A stretch of 64,000 bases of DNA, taken from assembly GCA_037962975.1 (NCBI GenBank), contig CM075669.1, positions 245,867,351-245,931,350 of the forward strand. The letters are read 5' to 3'. Under the pieces are notes generated by a model. The model was not told where the DNA came from. It did not search any database and saw only the letters and a list, made by a program, of their open reading frames with translations. Origin of the DNA: Clitoria ternatea. Its lineage: Eukaryota; Streptophyta; Magnoliopsida; Fabales; Fabaceae. Below, piece by piece: positions 35,918-47,236 of the stretch. A program made the translations under genes and the position numbers. The number at the start of each line of letters is the position of its first letter. Position 1 is the stretch's first letter.

Positions 35918-37480
35918 TATTTTACTTTGCTTATATTTATGTTATGTTACTTTCAGGTTGTAATAACTTTATTATACTATCCTTTGTTGAACAATGTCTT
36001 GCCTTTTCAGTTGTAATGACATTATATTTTTATGTTAAGTTGCTTGTTGTTAATTTCTTTTCTGATTTGTTTTATCTAAATTCCTACAACCATCACTCAA
36101 CGAATCACTGCCATATAGGTAAGGAGGAAAGTAATCTATCCATTAATCTCCTTAACTGATGAAATGTGTTAACTGTGCTTAATTTAGAACCCATCTTAAT
36201 TATTTAAATCTTGCTAATTCTCAGGCATCAATTGGATAAATTAATTGATTTGCATTGCTTGATTCATGATCCCTGTCCATAACTATTTCAATCCTTTATT
36301 ATTTGTATATTCACCGTACTAGTTAGCAATATGAATTTATGATCTTGCATTAAGTTTGGGGACATGATTGGTTGATTACCTATAATATTATTAGCTTTTG
36401 AGCCTTTATTAATTCTTTTCTGAGTGTGTCTGCATTATTGTTAGTAAGACAGAATTTGCTTCAGTGCTTGCTAAATGATTATATGTTTGCAAATTGGAAA
36501 TGATGAAGGCCTTCTTTGGAAATTAGCCAGGGCCAAATTTAGCCATCCATATTATTAATTATCCTTTGACCTAACAATTATATTTTGAGCCTGAGACCCT
36601 TTCATTCTAATTATGTACCTAACTTTACAAGCCTATTTATCTGAGAAAAACCAAGTGAATTATCCCTGGATGTTCCACTGATGAACTGCTGAGTCTTATC
36701 TTATTGCTAGGGAATAGCAAGTTCTAAGTTTGGGGATGAAGAGTGTGCCTAACAACAATCAAAGGACACACTCTGACTTTAATTATAGATGAGGATTTTG
36801 AGAAATGTAAGGAAGAACAGCAAAAGTACAAGAAAAGTGAAAAAAAAATCAGCAAAGCAAAGGTGCAAAGCAACATAATAAAAGAAAAATGAAAGAAAAG
36901 AAAGAAATAAAGAAAGAGTCCAAAGGACTGAAAGAGAAGAAGGTGCAAAGCACCATAAGTAGTTGAGTTATCCTTCATCTGAAAAAAAAGGGAAGATATA
37001 ATGAAAGCAAATAGTTTGTTAGTAGAGGCATTTAAGTTAAGATTGAGGCAAGGCATCAGTGAGCATATCTTTTAACCCAACATTGACTATAGAAACAAAA
37101 ATAAAGCCTATAGCCTAACCCCATTACAAACTTAAAAAGTCCTTACTTTTCCAATTATGCCACCATATGTCATGATATTTAGAACTGTTGCCAGCCTATG
37201 TTGATCTGACAATTATGTAGGTGATGAGTGCATGCAATTGAACCTATACATTGAGAGAAGAGTGAAACACTAAGCCATGTGAGGAAAGCATCACCAACTT
37301 GTTCCCAAGGGAAGTGTGAGTAATTATATTTTCAGAATTTGTGAAAAGAAAGCATGAATGATATTCAATAATTATGGTATGAATTAAGTTAAGTAAAGGT
37401 TGATTATCTTGAGTGAGTGCAATTGATTTAATTAATCTGAGTCCTTGCTTGAGGACAAGCAAGTTTTAAGTTTGGGGATG
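35918..37480 (+). other. 3' untranslated region of Athila E with polypurine tracts
   Basis: No supported ORF. It contains a purine-rich stretch (36830-36960, runs of AAAGAAAG with GGTGCAAAGCA motifs) and the polypurine tract TAAGTTTGGGGATG (37467-37480) touching the 3' LTR. Two further TAAGTTTGGGGA copies lie at 36351 and 36725. Confidence 0.75.
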
Positions 37481-39128
37481 TGATAAGTCTTGAAAAGACT
37501 TAATAATTTCACCTTTAATTTAACATAATCCATTAAATATTGTTTAGTTTGGCATTATTATTTAATAAATTGTCATTAATTCTGGTTTTATTTATTTATT
37601 TCAAAAGTGTTTAAATTATGCAAGAAAATTGGTAATAAGATAAGTATATAAGGAAATTTGCTTATTTGTAAATTCACTAACCCAGCGTACATACGCTAGA
37701 CAGCCAGCATACATACGCTAGGTATTTACTTGTTTACATGTTGCAGGGTCAGGTACAAGACACCACGCTCAAGCGAGAAAGCTCCAAGCTTAAGCGTGAA
37801 GGATGCATGCATTCACGTAAAAGGAAGAAAACATTACATGAAGAAAAAGAAACACGATCATACTTAAGCAGACCATAGTCACACTTAAGCGTGACTTCAC
37901 CACACCCATGGATTTAACACCCACGCTCAAGCGCCTCCCATTCACGCCCAAGCGTGAATCCACTATAGCCATCAATTAAAGCTCAAGCTTAAGCTCATTT
38001 CATTCACGCTCAAGCGTGAAGTCACAAAGGCATAAATTAACGATCGCTTAAGCACCTTACAATCACGCTTAAGCGTGAAGTTGGTTAATCCAGTTCGTTA
38101 TTTTTCCCTCCAAGCGAAGTGCTGCAGTTCCCATTAATTAGTTACGTTTGTTGTACCTTAGTAATTTAAGTAATGTCTTATAATTAATTATTTCCCTGTA
38201 ATCATGTAATTAGTTTAGTTAGTTTAATTATTAATTAAGTTTCCCTTGTAATTAATTAGTTAGTTGTAAGTTACCTGTATATACTTGTACGTACTCTCTA
38301 AAAGAGGAGGAGACACACACAGAAGCAATAATATGATTCATTTTCTCATTTTCTAATCTCTCTCTAATTCTTTTCTCTCTCCAAATTCTCTCGTTCATGT
38401 CTCTCCACATTCCCTCGTCCGAATCCATTTCCATGGGTTTCTAAACCCCTAGGGTTGGGATTGCTGAAGTTTTCGATGGAATCTTGAAGCTGTATTAAGG
38501 AAATTATCTTCTGAAGTAAGAGGAGAACAAGCTGAGAAGTGGATCTACTCTGCTGAATTGACAAATTCAGATCCAAATGAAGAATCTCACCAGTGAGGAA
38601 TCATGGTTGAGGCTTAGGTAACTTCTAGCTTCCTAACTAATTCAGGCCTAGTAATTAGGTGAATAGTTAGGGTTCAACCCCCCAATTTCGCATTAGATTT
38701 CTCTGTCAGTGAACACCTAAGGGATTAGGGTTTAATGCTTAGGAATTAGTGTTAGTCACCTAAGGGATTAGGGATTAACCATCTGTGAATTGTCCTCTTC
38801 AATCTGGAGCTTAATTGAACCTCAATTGCATGTTTCTTGATAAAGTTGTAAGCTGAAGTAATCCTAACCTATCTTCCATTAATCACACTTCATCTTCTAT
38901 ATTATTTCTGAAAATACAAAAACATAGAAAGTTTAAAACAACAAAAACAGAATGAATTGTATCTGCTTGTGTTGGTTCAGCTTGTGCTAGTCCAAGATTA
39001 CGGTAATTACCTCAATCCCTGTGGGATGATCAAATATATTACAAATTTAACGATTGGTGTGCTTGCCAAAAGAAAATAAATCCTCTAAAAGTTGTATATC
39101 AAGTCAATGGCTCAGGATTTTTGCATCA
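37481..39128 (+). repeat. 3' LTR of Athila element E
   Basis: 1648 bp, TGATAAGTCTTG...TTTTTGCATCA, colinear with the 5' LTR including the palindromic U3 motifs. Its last about 170 bp agree better with the solo LTR at 21250-22829 and with the LTR at 62855 than the 5' LTR does, so the 5' copy carries most of the changes in that tail. Confidence 0.93.
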
Positions 39129-42100
39129 CTCAGTTTCCTAATCTTTAACTGTCGACATGGCCTTACGAACAAGGTGGAAAATAGCCCCGACGAGTGTCGA
39201 GGATTGGTCCTTATTTAAGGCTATACCAGACCTCAACGAGTGATGCGCCAATTAACCATTCTATAGTTGACCATGGTGAATAACCCTCTGGACAGATAGT
39301 CTCAGTTACTTGATTAGTAACGGTGACATAACTTCACGAGCGGTACCTCAGTTAAGCTTCACCTTAATGGGTGGCGAGGATTACTCCTTATTCAAGGCCA
39401 TACCGAACCCCAACGAGTGGTGTAAGTATTATTTATTCACAAACCAAACGATACGGTCTCTATAGAACGACTCTTATACAGGTTAACAAGTAAGCCTAAA
39501 TCAAACAAGGGTCTGAAGTTAACATCAGATGAAGTTAAAATCCTTACAAAAAACTACAAGGTAAACACTTCATCAATGATATAGCAAAAGGAACACAGGG
39601 ATATCAAAAGGTTTACATGGTAGAAATATATTTAAAGTAATAACAAAATTAGTCAAGACTGGAGCTGATTCCGGAACACAGCTTACATTCAAACATAAAA
39701 TTTAACTAAGTAGGGGGAGCATCATCATTGGCTTCATGTTGGATCTTACCGTCCTCTGTAGACTTAGTTTTCTCTCCAGCTTTTTCTCCAGTGAGCACCA
39801 GAGTCTTATCATGTTCGCCATCACCTTCTTTGGCCTCCTTTTCTTCTTCATTTTTAGGTCCAGCAGAGGTCGGCCAAGGCTCCATACTCTGTCCTTCAGG
39901 GAGGGGTGGCAATTCATATAAAGAATCGTCAAGTTCCACATGCCAGCCATCTTTTACAGTAACTAACTTGCCTTCGTAAAACTTATAAAAGGTATGTAGT
40001 CCATAGAGGTTGAGCTTCACGTTAGGGTTTCTGTAAAAGATCTGACGGATGGCCCTGCCAAAGGAATCATACGCCATATCAGTACAAATCATTAGGGCCC
40101 GCTTAGCTTTAGCTTTCGCATCAGCAAGGCTCTTCCTCAGCTTGGCGTGTCTTCCTCAAGTGACCCAGCATCAACACTCCCCTACTTGAGTTCTTCAATT
40201 TGATGGAGCAGCTCTTTCTCTCTCGCAGGCCATTCTTCAGCCTGCTTCGAGCGCCCGGCCATGAAAGCTTACAGATCTTCAATGAGTTTGGCTAATTTTT
40301 CTTTCTCCGCTTAAAGATCTTCTTTCAACCGGTGGACTTCTTTGTTTTCTTCTTTTAGATCAACAATCTTTCCCTCTAAAGCCATGACAATGACCTTCAG
40401 GGAGCCGATCTCAACCTCTTGTTCGAGGGCCCATTCCCTCTTCTCTTTCAGGCACCTTTCCGCTATTTGAAGATTGTATCTATCTTTAGCGCCTGAAATG
40501 TTCAATGCCTTGACCTTAGCATAAAGTCTGTCTGCCTCTTCGAAGTTGTCGGCCACCTTGCTCAAAGAGCTAAAAAGGCTAGATAATTTAGCAAGTTGCC
40601 ATCGGCCTGCCTCACAAGCCTCATTGATTTTAGAGACTTCCAACATGGGCCTCAGTTTGTATGTTGGCTTCGAAAGTGTTGGAGGCATAGGACCCTCATA
40701 TTTTAGAAATGGGGTAAGGAGATAGTTTTGAAGAGGAAAACTGGACACCATTTTTTAGGGGAAACCAGCAGATGGGCTTGGCCTGGTCTCAGCCCTAAAA
40801 CTAGGAGCAGTCTCGGGAGTAGAGGAAACCTTCTTCTCTTTTTGAGTGTTGGCCATACCGCTCTTCTCCAGGGTCTTTTTTTTTACCGGCTTAGGGGAGG
40901 ACAACTGCTGCGCTCTAGTGTCTTTTGGGTTTTTTCTCTTCTTTTTCTTTTTGCCTTCTCCTTTTGAGGCTGTATGGGGCTGGCCTGTTTAGTGTTCTCT
41001 AGCAGTGGTACTTCACCCATTACAACAGACATCAGGGTGAGAGTTTCGATGTGTGCTTTGATAATGTTCCTTTTTGGCTGGATGTTGTTCTCTTTAGAGG
41101 ATGAGTCTTCATCCGCCAGCAAACCTTTTAGCTTGTCCATGGCAGGGCACAACTCTTCTATTTATTCTACATGCGCAAGTAAAAATATGTTAGTTTTTAG
41201 TACAACATATACCAGTATTCATACAGTAAAAGATAAAAGTAGGAAAATTACTTAAATATTCATTTTGAATGAAGGGGGACCCCTGTAGACGCTTGCTGGA
41301 AAATTTCCCACATACTGAAGAGTATGTTTGCAAGGCGTAAGACTTCGATGGAGTGAGGGGACAGTTTATTCTCCTCATGAGGTAGGCTTGGGAGGTGAGC
41401 AGAAAGTGTTCATGGGTCCACTCGATTAGGAATTTGAAAAGACCCTCTTTATTCCTCCATAAGACCAGTTTATTAGGTTGAATCCAGATCCTGGTATAAT
41501 AATGTTTGAATGACCTCCCATCCACCTTGGCAGATTCTGTGAAGGCTTCAAAGTTGACAACCTTTGTATCATAGCGGAGAGTCACAAAGCTCATGCCGCC
41601 CTTATTGTTCGATCGGCGTACCATTGGGCAATAATAAAAAAGCATTACCATAGTGGGTTTGAAGTTGAAGTGCTTACCCAGCACCTCTAGGGTGCGGATC
41701 AAGCCCCATCCATTAGGATGCACTTGAGAGGGAGCGCAGTCTAAAAGTGTAAGCACTCCCATTTGGAACTCTGTGAGGGGGAAACGAACCCCATGTTGAA
41801 GAAACATGAAATTATACATATATACGGACCGTTTGTTCGGCATACGGTGGCAAATCTTGTCAGCTGGCCGGGGTGCGAGCACCATGAATAGCTCTTTGAG
41901 CCTCTCCTCAGCGTAAATATGAAACCTCAGAGATAGCCTTCCTCCATCTTCTCTAGCATGCCAGGATGTTATTTGGTGGATCTCATCCTCTACCTAGCAG
42001 TAAGGGTACTTTTCGTTGACCTTCACCCAATCCAGTCGGTGTGCCACCACGTCAACACACCCGTCGACGGTCCTGAGAGCAACAGTATTTTTAAGTGCCT

Positions 42101-42468
42101 TCGGCACCCATTCTGCTTATGTTAAGATAAAAACGTTTGTGTTGCTATAAAAAGTAACATCATCAGAGAGGTAATAATCAGCACTCACCTCACTCCCAGA
42201 AGAGCGGCTAGCCCTTGAGCTAGAGGAGGAGTCAGATAGGGGCATTACTATCCGCCGCCTTGAGTCGGATGCTTCGTCCCTTTCTGAATGGTGAGGCCCA
42301 GCCCTGGGAGGATTCACGGGGATCCTTCCTCCTTGATAGTCAGAGGGCCTGGCAAGGATTCTTCCCCCTCTATTCGTGGGACCAGCGCAGCCATGCCTAG
42401 AGTGCATGGTGATAATTCTATAGCAAAGGAAATGAACCGAAGAAGGGAAAAGGATGGTTACCTAATGA
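39129..42468 (+). mobile_element. Tat element A, right part (3' UTR and antisense gene)
   Basis: It begins with CTCAG, the second target copy of E, and continues the A-type 3' UTR repeats (GAGGATTGGTCCTTATTTAA at about 39205, GAGGATTACTCC at about 39375). After about 300 bp without features it holds the antisense pseudogene. It ends where the Tekay LTR starts at 42469, so the antisense promoter, polypurine tract and 3' LTR of A are missing here. Confidence 0.85.
39706..42407 (-). pseudogene. Antisense accessory gene of Tat element A
   Basis: Homologue of the B antisense gene. Exon 1 from ATG 42407 (MHSRHGCAGPTNRGG, against MRPGAGNAGPSNRGS in B), with RSVYMYNFMFLQHGVRFPLT and DCAPSQVHPNGWGL, where the Trp lost in B is kept. 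Predicted phase-1 intron 41251-41167 (donor TTAA|GTAATTTT, acceptor GCGCATGTAG). Exon 2 starts with K-stop-IEELCPAMDK (CAA to TAA), has basic and coiled-coil-like parts (40750-40310) and ends with LYELPPLPEGQSMEPW and an acidic tail at 39706. Stops near 42117 and 41997 and frameshifts in both exons show that it is an old pseudogene. Its promoter region is cut off by the Tekay insertion. Confidence 0.82.
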
Positions 42469-45400
42469 TGTAACACCCTTATTTTTATTTTTATATTAAA
42501 ATTTTGAAGGAATTAGATTATAGTTTTTTAGAACTTTTTAATCTACGTATTATTTATGATTTTATGAAATTTTTTGGAATTTTGGAAATATTTTAATAAA
42601 ATAATATATTTCAAATAATTTTAAATTCATATAAAGTGACTTAAAATTAAAAATATTTATAAGAAAGTGAAGTTAAATTATAAGAAAATTTTCTAAAATC
42701 CATTTCAAGTAGACTTATCTAAAAATGATCAGTTTGAGGAAAATCTTGATTTTTACCAATCGTAAAAAAATCAGAAATGTACCAATAAATTTTGATTAAC
42801 AGAAAATTTTAGATTTTTAAAATTTAAACTTTATATTACTTATTATAAAACTAGTGAGGAGTGATATAATATCACTAATTTTCAAAAAGGACTAATTTTG
42901 AATATTTAAAATATACCGAGTGAATGGTCACTATTTGGCTTAATAATTCAGTCGACATTTACTATGCAAAACACTGTGCATGAACGAAAATTTCAAATGT
43001 TGCACAGTAACCAGGAACAAAATTTTCAAAATTTCACAGTACTTGTATAATAAAATATTCAAATGCATAGTAATTTTCCTTCCTATAAATACCAAGCGAA
43101 GGAACGAAGGAAAATCGCAATTTCTTATTAAATTTTCTTAATATAGTAGTGCTAGAAAGATAGTGATGGAAGTAAGAGAGAGAAATAATTTTTTTAGAAG
43201 GAGATTCTGCTAAAATAACAAGGTAAGAACACATCTCTTTTATATTTTTTAGGGTTATTTTCATATCGTTTTAGAAATCTATTATTATACTAGATATAAT
43301 ATTATTTTAAGTTACTATTCTAAATAGTAAATTACTATTTCAATAGTAAATTACTATTCAAATAGTAAATTACTATTTACTATTACTATTTACCTTTATT
43401 ATTTAAGTTTTACTATTTACTGTTACTATTCACGTTTTACTATTTACTATTACTATTCATGTTTTACTATTTACTATTACTGTTTACGTTTTACTATTTA
43501 CTGTTACTATTCATATTTTACTATTTACCATTACTATTCATGTTTTACTATTTACTATTACTATTCATGGTAACTATTTAAAAATTACTATTTACCATTA
43601 CTATGCATAATTACTATTTACCCTTTCTATTTCAAATAGTAATCTAAATTTTCATCTTGTAACTATATTAAAATAAAATTGGTATGTTTTAGAACTCGAA
43701 GATGAGGCGCGCATGGATTTTCAATAACGAATTAGGATACAAGAGGTGAGGGGGAGTGAAATAAAAATATAATATGAAAAGACATAAGAATAATGAGAGG
43801 AGTCCCCTACTCCTTTTAAATTTAATAATATTGTTATTTTAAAATAATAATTTCAAATTAAAATTTATAATAAATTTTAAATTAAGTATCTTGTGTAACT
43901 TATTCTGGAATACCCGTGCAAGAACTTGGACTTTTATAACCTATGCGAACCAGACTGAACTTATGCAAGGACTTGGATTATTATGACCTGTATGGACTGA
44001 ACTATACCTATGCGAGGACTGGATTATATGGACTTGCATAGACCTGTGTAAGGAATGGACAAAAAGGACTCAAAGTTAATTATATTAATAACCATTAAAT
44101 TTTAAATTATGAAATGTATTAATGATATTTAATTTAATTGATTTGATTATGATTGATTATATTTGTGATTGATGATGTTTGATTATGATTGATAATATTT
44201 AATTGTGATTGATGATCTTGTGATATGGAGTTGAACATATAGCAAACATGATAGAAAGCTAAAACCCAGTAAAAATTTTCTTACCTTAGTCTTTAAATTT
44301 TTATTCTAAGAGAAAGTATTTTATAATTATTTTAACCTTTTATTCCTTCTTAGAAATTATTTTCATTAACTTTACTTTTAATCTTTAGAATAAAAATCTA
44401 TTATTTATTTTAGAAAAGATATTTTATGAAAATTAATTTATAAAAAGATTGAAATAATTAATTCTTGAATTAAAGAAAAATTTTATAGTTTTGAGTATTT
44501 TTAGTTAATGAATTAAGAGTTATTCTCTTTTAGTAAAATAAACTTTTCAAAAGTAAATTATTTTATTTTTTTCCAACCTAATAACTAAAGATATTTAGAA
44601 ATAATTAAAATTTCTAAATTCGATCTTACTAAGATTCAATTTGAGAAAGATTATGTAAAGTTTTATATGAGAAAGCTTTGAGATATTTAAGGCTTGGAAA
44701 CTCAATTTTGGTGAAATTTGAATTTGAAAACTGTACCAAATTTATTTATGTATGACAGAAATTTAGAGGAGAAATTGAGGAAATTTACAGTTTATTGAGA
44801 TGATATTGTAAACCTTTATGGTATTTAATAATTGAGTTTCTAAAAGCCTTAACCAACTAAATACGCGAGTAGTTCATGCATCATGTATCATTAAAGTGAA
44901 ATAAAATGATATTGTCTGGGGACGGATTATAGAAACTGAGGATACATTAGAGGAGGCTTAATTGCGAGCCTTGGGATGGGAGGGTGTGAAAAGGTGCTTC
45001 ATGGGACCTAGGTTAGCTCCCTAGTGTCGGGTACTTTCACAATAAAAACCTTCTCAATCTGACTAGTCTCTAAGTGTTTCCATGCCAGTTGAGCTGTTCA
45101 TGTTATTATTTTCCGGAATTATAGAACAGTGTAAACTCCTGGTTGGCCCAGTGCAAATTAAAATTTAAGGGCCCACATATGTAGGTAAGTTATGATGAAT
45201 ATATTGCATAACATTCATGCATTCATAATTGATTGTGTATGTGATTATGACTGATATTATTATATATTAGTTTGTGAAAACCCTTTGTTGCTTATGTTTC
45301 ATTCAGGAATAATATATTCTGTTTCTCACTCCTTTCTCCATGTTTTTGTTTCATATATTTTAAATTGATGGTTCAGAGGGAAGGATCAAAGAATCTCGGC

Positions 45401-45703
45401 AGTAAATATAGCACGTTCTAGAAAGGGAGCTCGGTATGAATACCGTGGTCCAATGAATAAATAATGTTATTAGGTAACTACTTCTGGGCCATGGAGTTTC
45501 CTCTGTTTCTTATAATGTTTAATATTTATTTTCTTTTAATGAATGTAAAATTAGCTTATAAAGTTTTAATAATATTTATGAGGTATTTCAGAAATAATGC
45601 ATGTAATTTATTCCGATAGTTTCTTTTTAACAATCATATCTTTAGTAAAAAAAATTTTACGAATTTTTTTAGAATTTATTAAAATGTAACAGAGGGTGTT
45701 ACA
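42469..45703 (+). repeat. 5' LTR of Tekay (Del) chromovirus element C
   Basis: 3235 bp, bounded by TGTAACACCCTTA and AGAGGGTGTTACA, an imperfect inverted repeat typical of Tekay/Del LTRs. It is followed 3 bp later by the tRNA-iMet primer site. The sequence is AT-rich and non-coding. It is inserted at the end of Tat element A; the 5-mer before it is AATGA, and the second target copy is not in the window. Confidence 0.88.
43407..43568. repeat. 27-bp tandem repeat, six units, in the Tekay LTR
   Basis: Six consecutive 27-bp units built from GTTTTACTATTTACT and (A/G)TTACTATTCA(T/C), with single-base variants. A looser field of TAGTAAATTACTATT motifs extends on both sides (43310-43640). Confidence 0.9.
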
Positions 45704-45706
45704 AAG

Positions 45707-45718
45707 TGGTATCAGAGC
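45707..45718 (+). promoter_or_regulatory. Primer-binding site of Tekay element C (tRNA-iMet)
   Basis: TGGTATCAGAGC, complementary to the 3' end of plant initiator-methionine tRNA, 3 bp after the LTR end. Confidence 0.93.
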
Positions 45719-45841
45719 AGTTAATCTCGTAGGCCTGGGGAAAAAGTCTATCTTGCTTTATCTGTAAACTCTGTGTAGGTAATAAAAAATAGAATATCTG
45801 ACTTAGTAGTAACTGTGATTGATGTGACAAATCTCAATTAC

Positions 45842-46800
45842 TATGAAAAATGAAACTAAAGGCCGGAAACGATCTTGCTGGAATCGTAGAACGCTTAATC
45901 AATGCAATGGGAGCATGTGAAGGTGAAGGTAATGATGCCTTAAGAAGGTTGGACCTTTTCGAAAAGCACAATCCACCTCGTTTCAAGGGAGGATATAACC
46001 CTGATGGAGCGCAAATCTGGATTTGAGAGATAGAGAACATCTTCCGAGCATTGCAATGTACTAAAGCTGATAAAGTAGTCTTCGCTACTTATGCCTTATC
46101 TGAGGATGCTGAACATTGGTGGGATAGTATGCGTAGGCAGTTCGAAGTTAACCACATGGAGATCACTTGGAATCATTTCAAGGATATGTTCCTGGAAAAA
46201 TACTTTCCAGTTGATGTTAAAGTGAAAAGACAATTTGAATTCCTGTCACTGACCCAAGGAAATATGACCGTTGGAGAGTACACATCCAGGTTTGAAGAGC
46301 TATCTCATTTTCATTCTCATTATAATGATGCTACTAACGAAGGTGATTGGTGCGCAAAGTTTATAAATGGATTTCCACCAGAAATTAGGAAATCCATGAA
46401 TTTTCTGTTTTGGTAAATTGCTACAGGATCTTTGAAGAGGATCATAAGGATAGAATGACCAAAAGTCGTGAGCCCATTCACAAAGCGGGAGAAATGAGAA
46501 GTGGAGGACCTCACCATTACCAAAGAAGAGACTTAGGAGAAATAAGCCTTACCAAGCGCCATTTCACCGGTTTGGAGCAACATCTATTCCTATCAAACCC
46601 CAAGCTTCAACTGGAAGCTATTACCCAACACCTGCACTAAATTTTAAATGTTTTATCTGTGGAGGACCCCATTTGAAAAGGGATTGTCCTAAAAACACTT
46701 ATATTTGCTTTAAGTGTAACAAACCAGGTCATCACACCAAGGATTGCCTAGAGATGAAGAGGGAAAACCCTAAAGGTGCGAGTACTAGCATAAATACTCA
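45842..46800 (+). pseudogene. Tekay gag of element C
   Basis: After an uncertain start near 45842, LDLFEKHNPPRFKGGYNPDGA leads into the gag domain (DAEHWWDSMRRQ, WNHFKDMFLEKYFP, MTVGEYTSRFEELS). A stop at about 46024 replaces the Trp of IWIREIE-like sequences, and the frame breaks near 46416. Downstream two nucleocapsid zinc knuckles are still readable: CFICGGPHLKRDC (about 46650) and CFKCNKPGHHTKDC (about 46708). Two knuckles separated by a short spacer fit this lineage. Confidence 0.85.
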
Positions 46801-47236
46801 AGGAGGCACACAAAGTGCAGGTTGAAGGCAGAAGGATGAAGGCGAAAGGAAAGGTTTTTACAATCACTGGAGAAGAAGCATGTCATTCTGATTCCATGGT
46901 GGAAGGTAAGTGTAACATTAATAAGATTCCTTTAACTATTATGTATGACTCAGGTGCATCACATTCTTTTATTGCCAATGACTGTGTAGAAAAACTAAAA
47001 TTACCACTGATAGAATTGTCATTTGATTTATCTGTTCATACTCCCGGGAATAATCCCATTGTCACTTTTAAAGCCTGTTGGAAATGCCCTATTGACATAG
47101 ATGGTAGGGACTTTAAGGCTAATCTTTTTTGCTTACCCCTTTCTGGCTTAGAAGTTATTATTGAACTAGATTAGTCGTCTGAGAATCATGTTCTAATAGA
47201 TTATCATAATAAAACCATAATGTTTAAAGAACCAGT
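46801..47236 (+). pseudogene. Tekay protease, cut by element D
   Basis: The catalytic motif MYDSGASHSFIAND (about 46940) is followed by VEKLKLPL and FCLPLSGLEVIIELD. A stop then replaces the Trp of the usual GMDWL-like sequence (47172-47174), before SSENHVLIDYHNKTIMFKEPV. The ORF is broken at 47237 by the LTR of Ogre-type element D, so RT, RNase H, integrase and chromodomain lie outside the window, if present. Confidence 0.85.

Larger units (their letters stand above)
11127..39128 (+). mobile_element. Athila-lineage Ty3/gypsy element E, with nested insertions
   Basis: Two LTRs of about 1.65 kb (11127-12773 and 37481-39128) flank a tRNA-Asp-type primer site, Athila gag-pol, a long untranslated spacer, an env-like ORF and a 3' UTR ending in a polypurine tract. 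The flanking 5-mers are CTTAG (11122-11126) and CTCAG (39129-39133), a target duplication with one difference. The host sequence on both sides is the 3' UTR of Tat element A. Three insertions lie inside: a solo LTR in integrase, a reversed Athila solo LTR in the env-like ORF, and complete Tat element B. Without them E would be about 13.2 kb, normal for Athila. Confidence 0.93.

Noticed and set aside
43260..45660. Possible genes in the 3.2-kb AT-rich Tekay LTR
   Set aside because: Only short ORFs; LTR ends and primer site explain the region.
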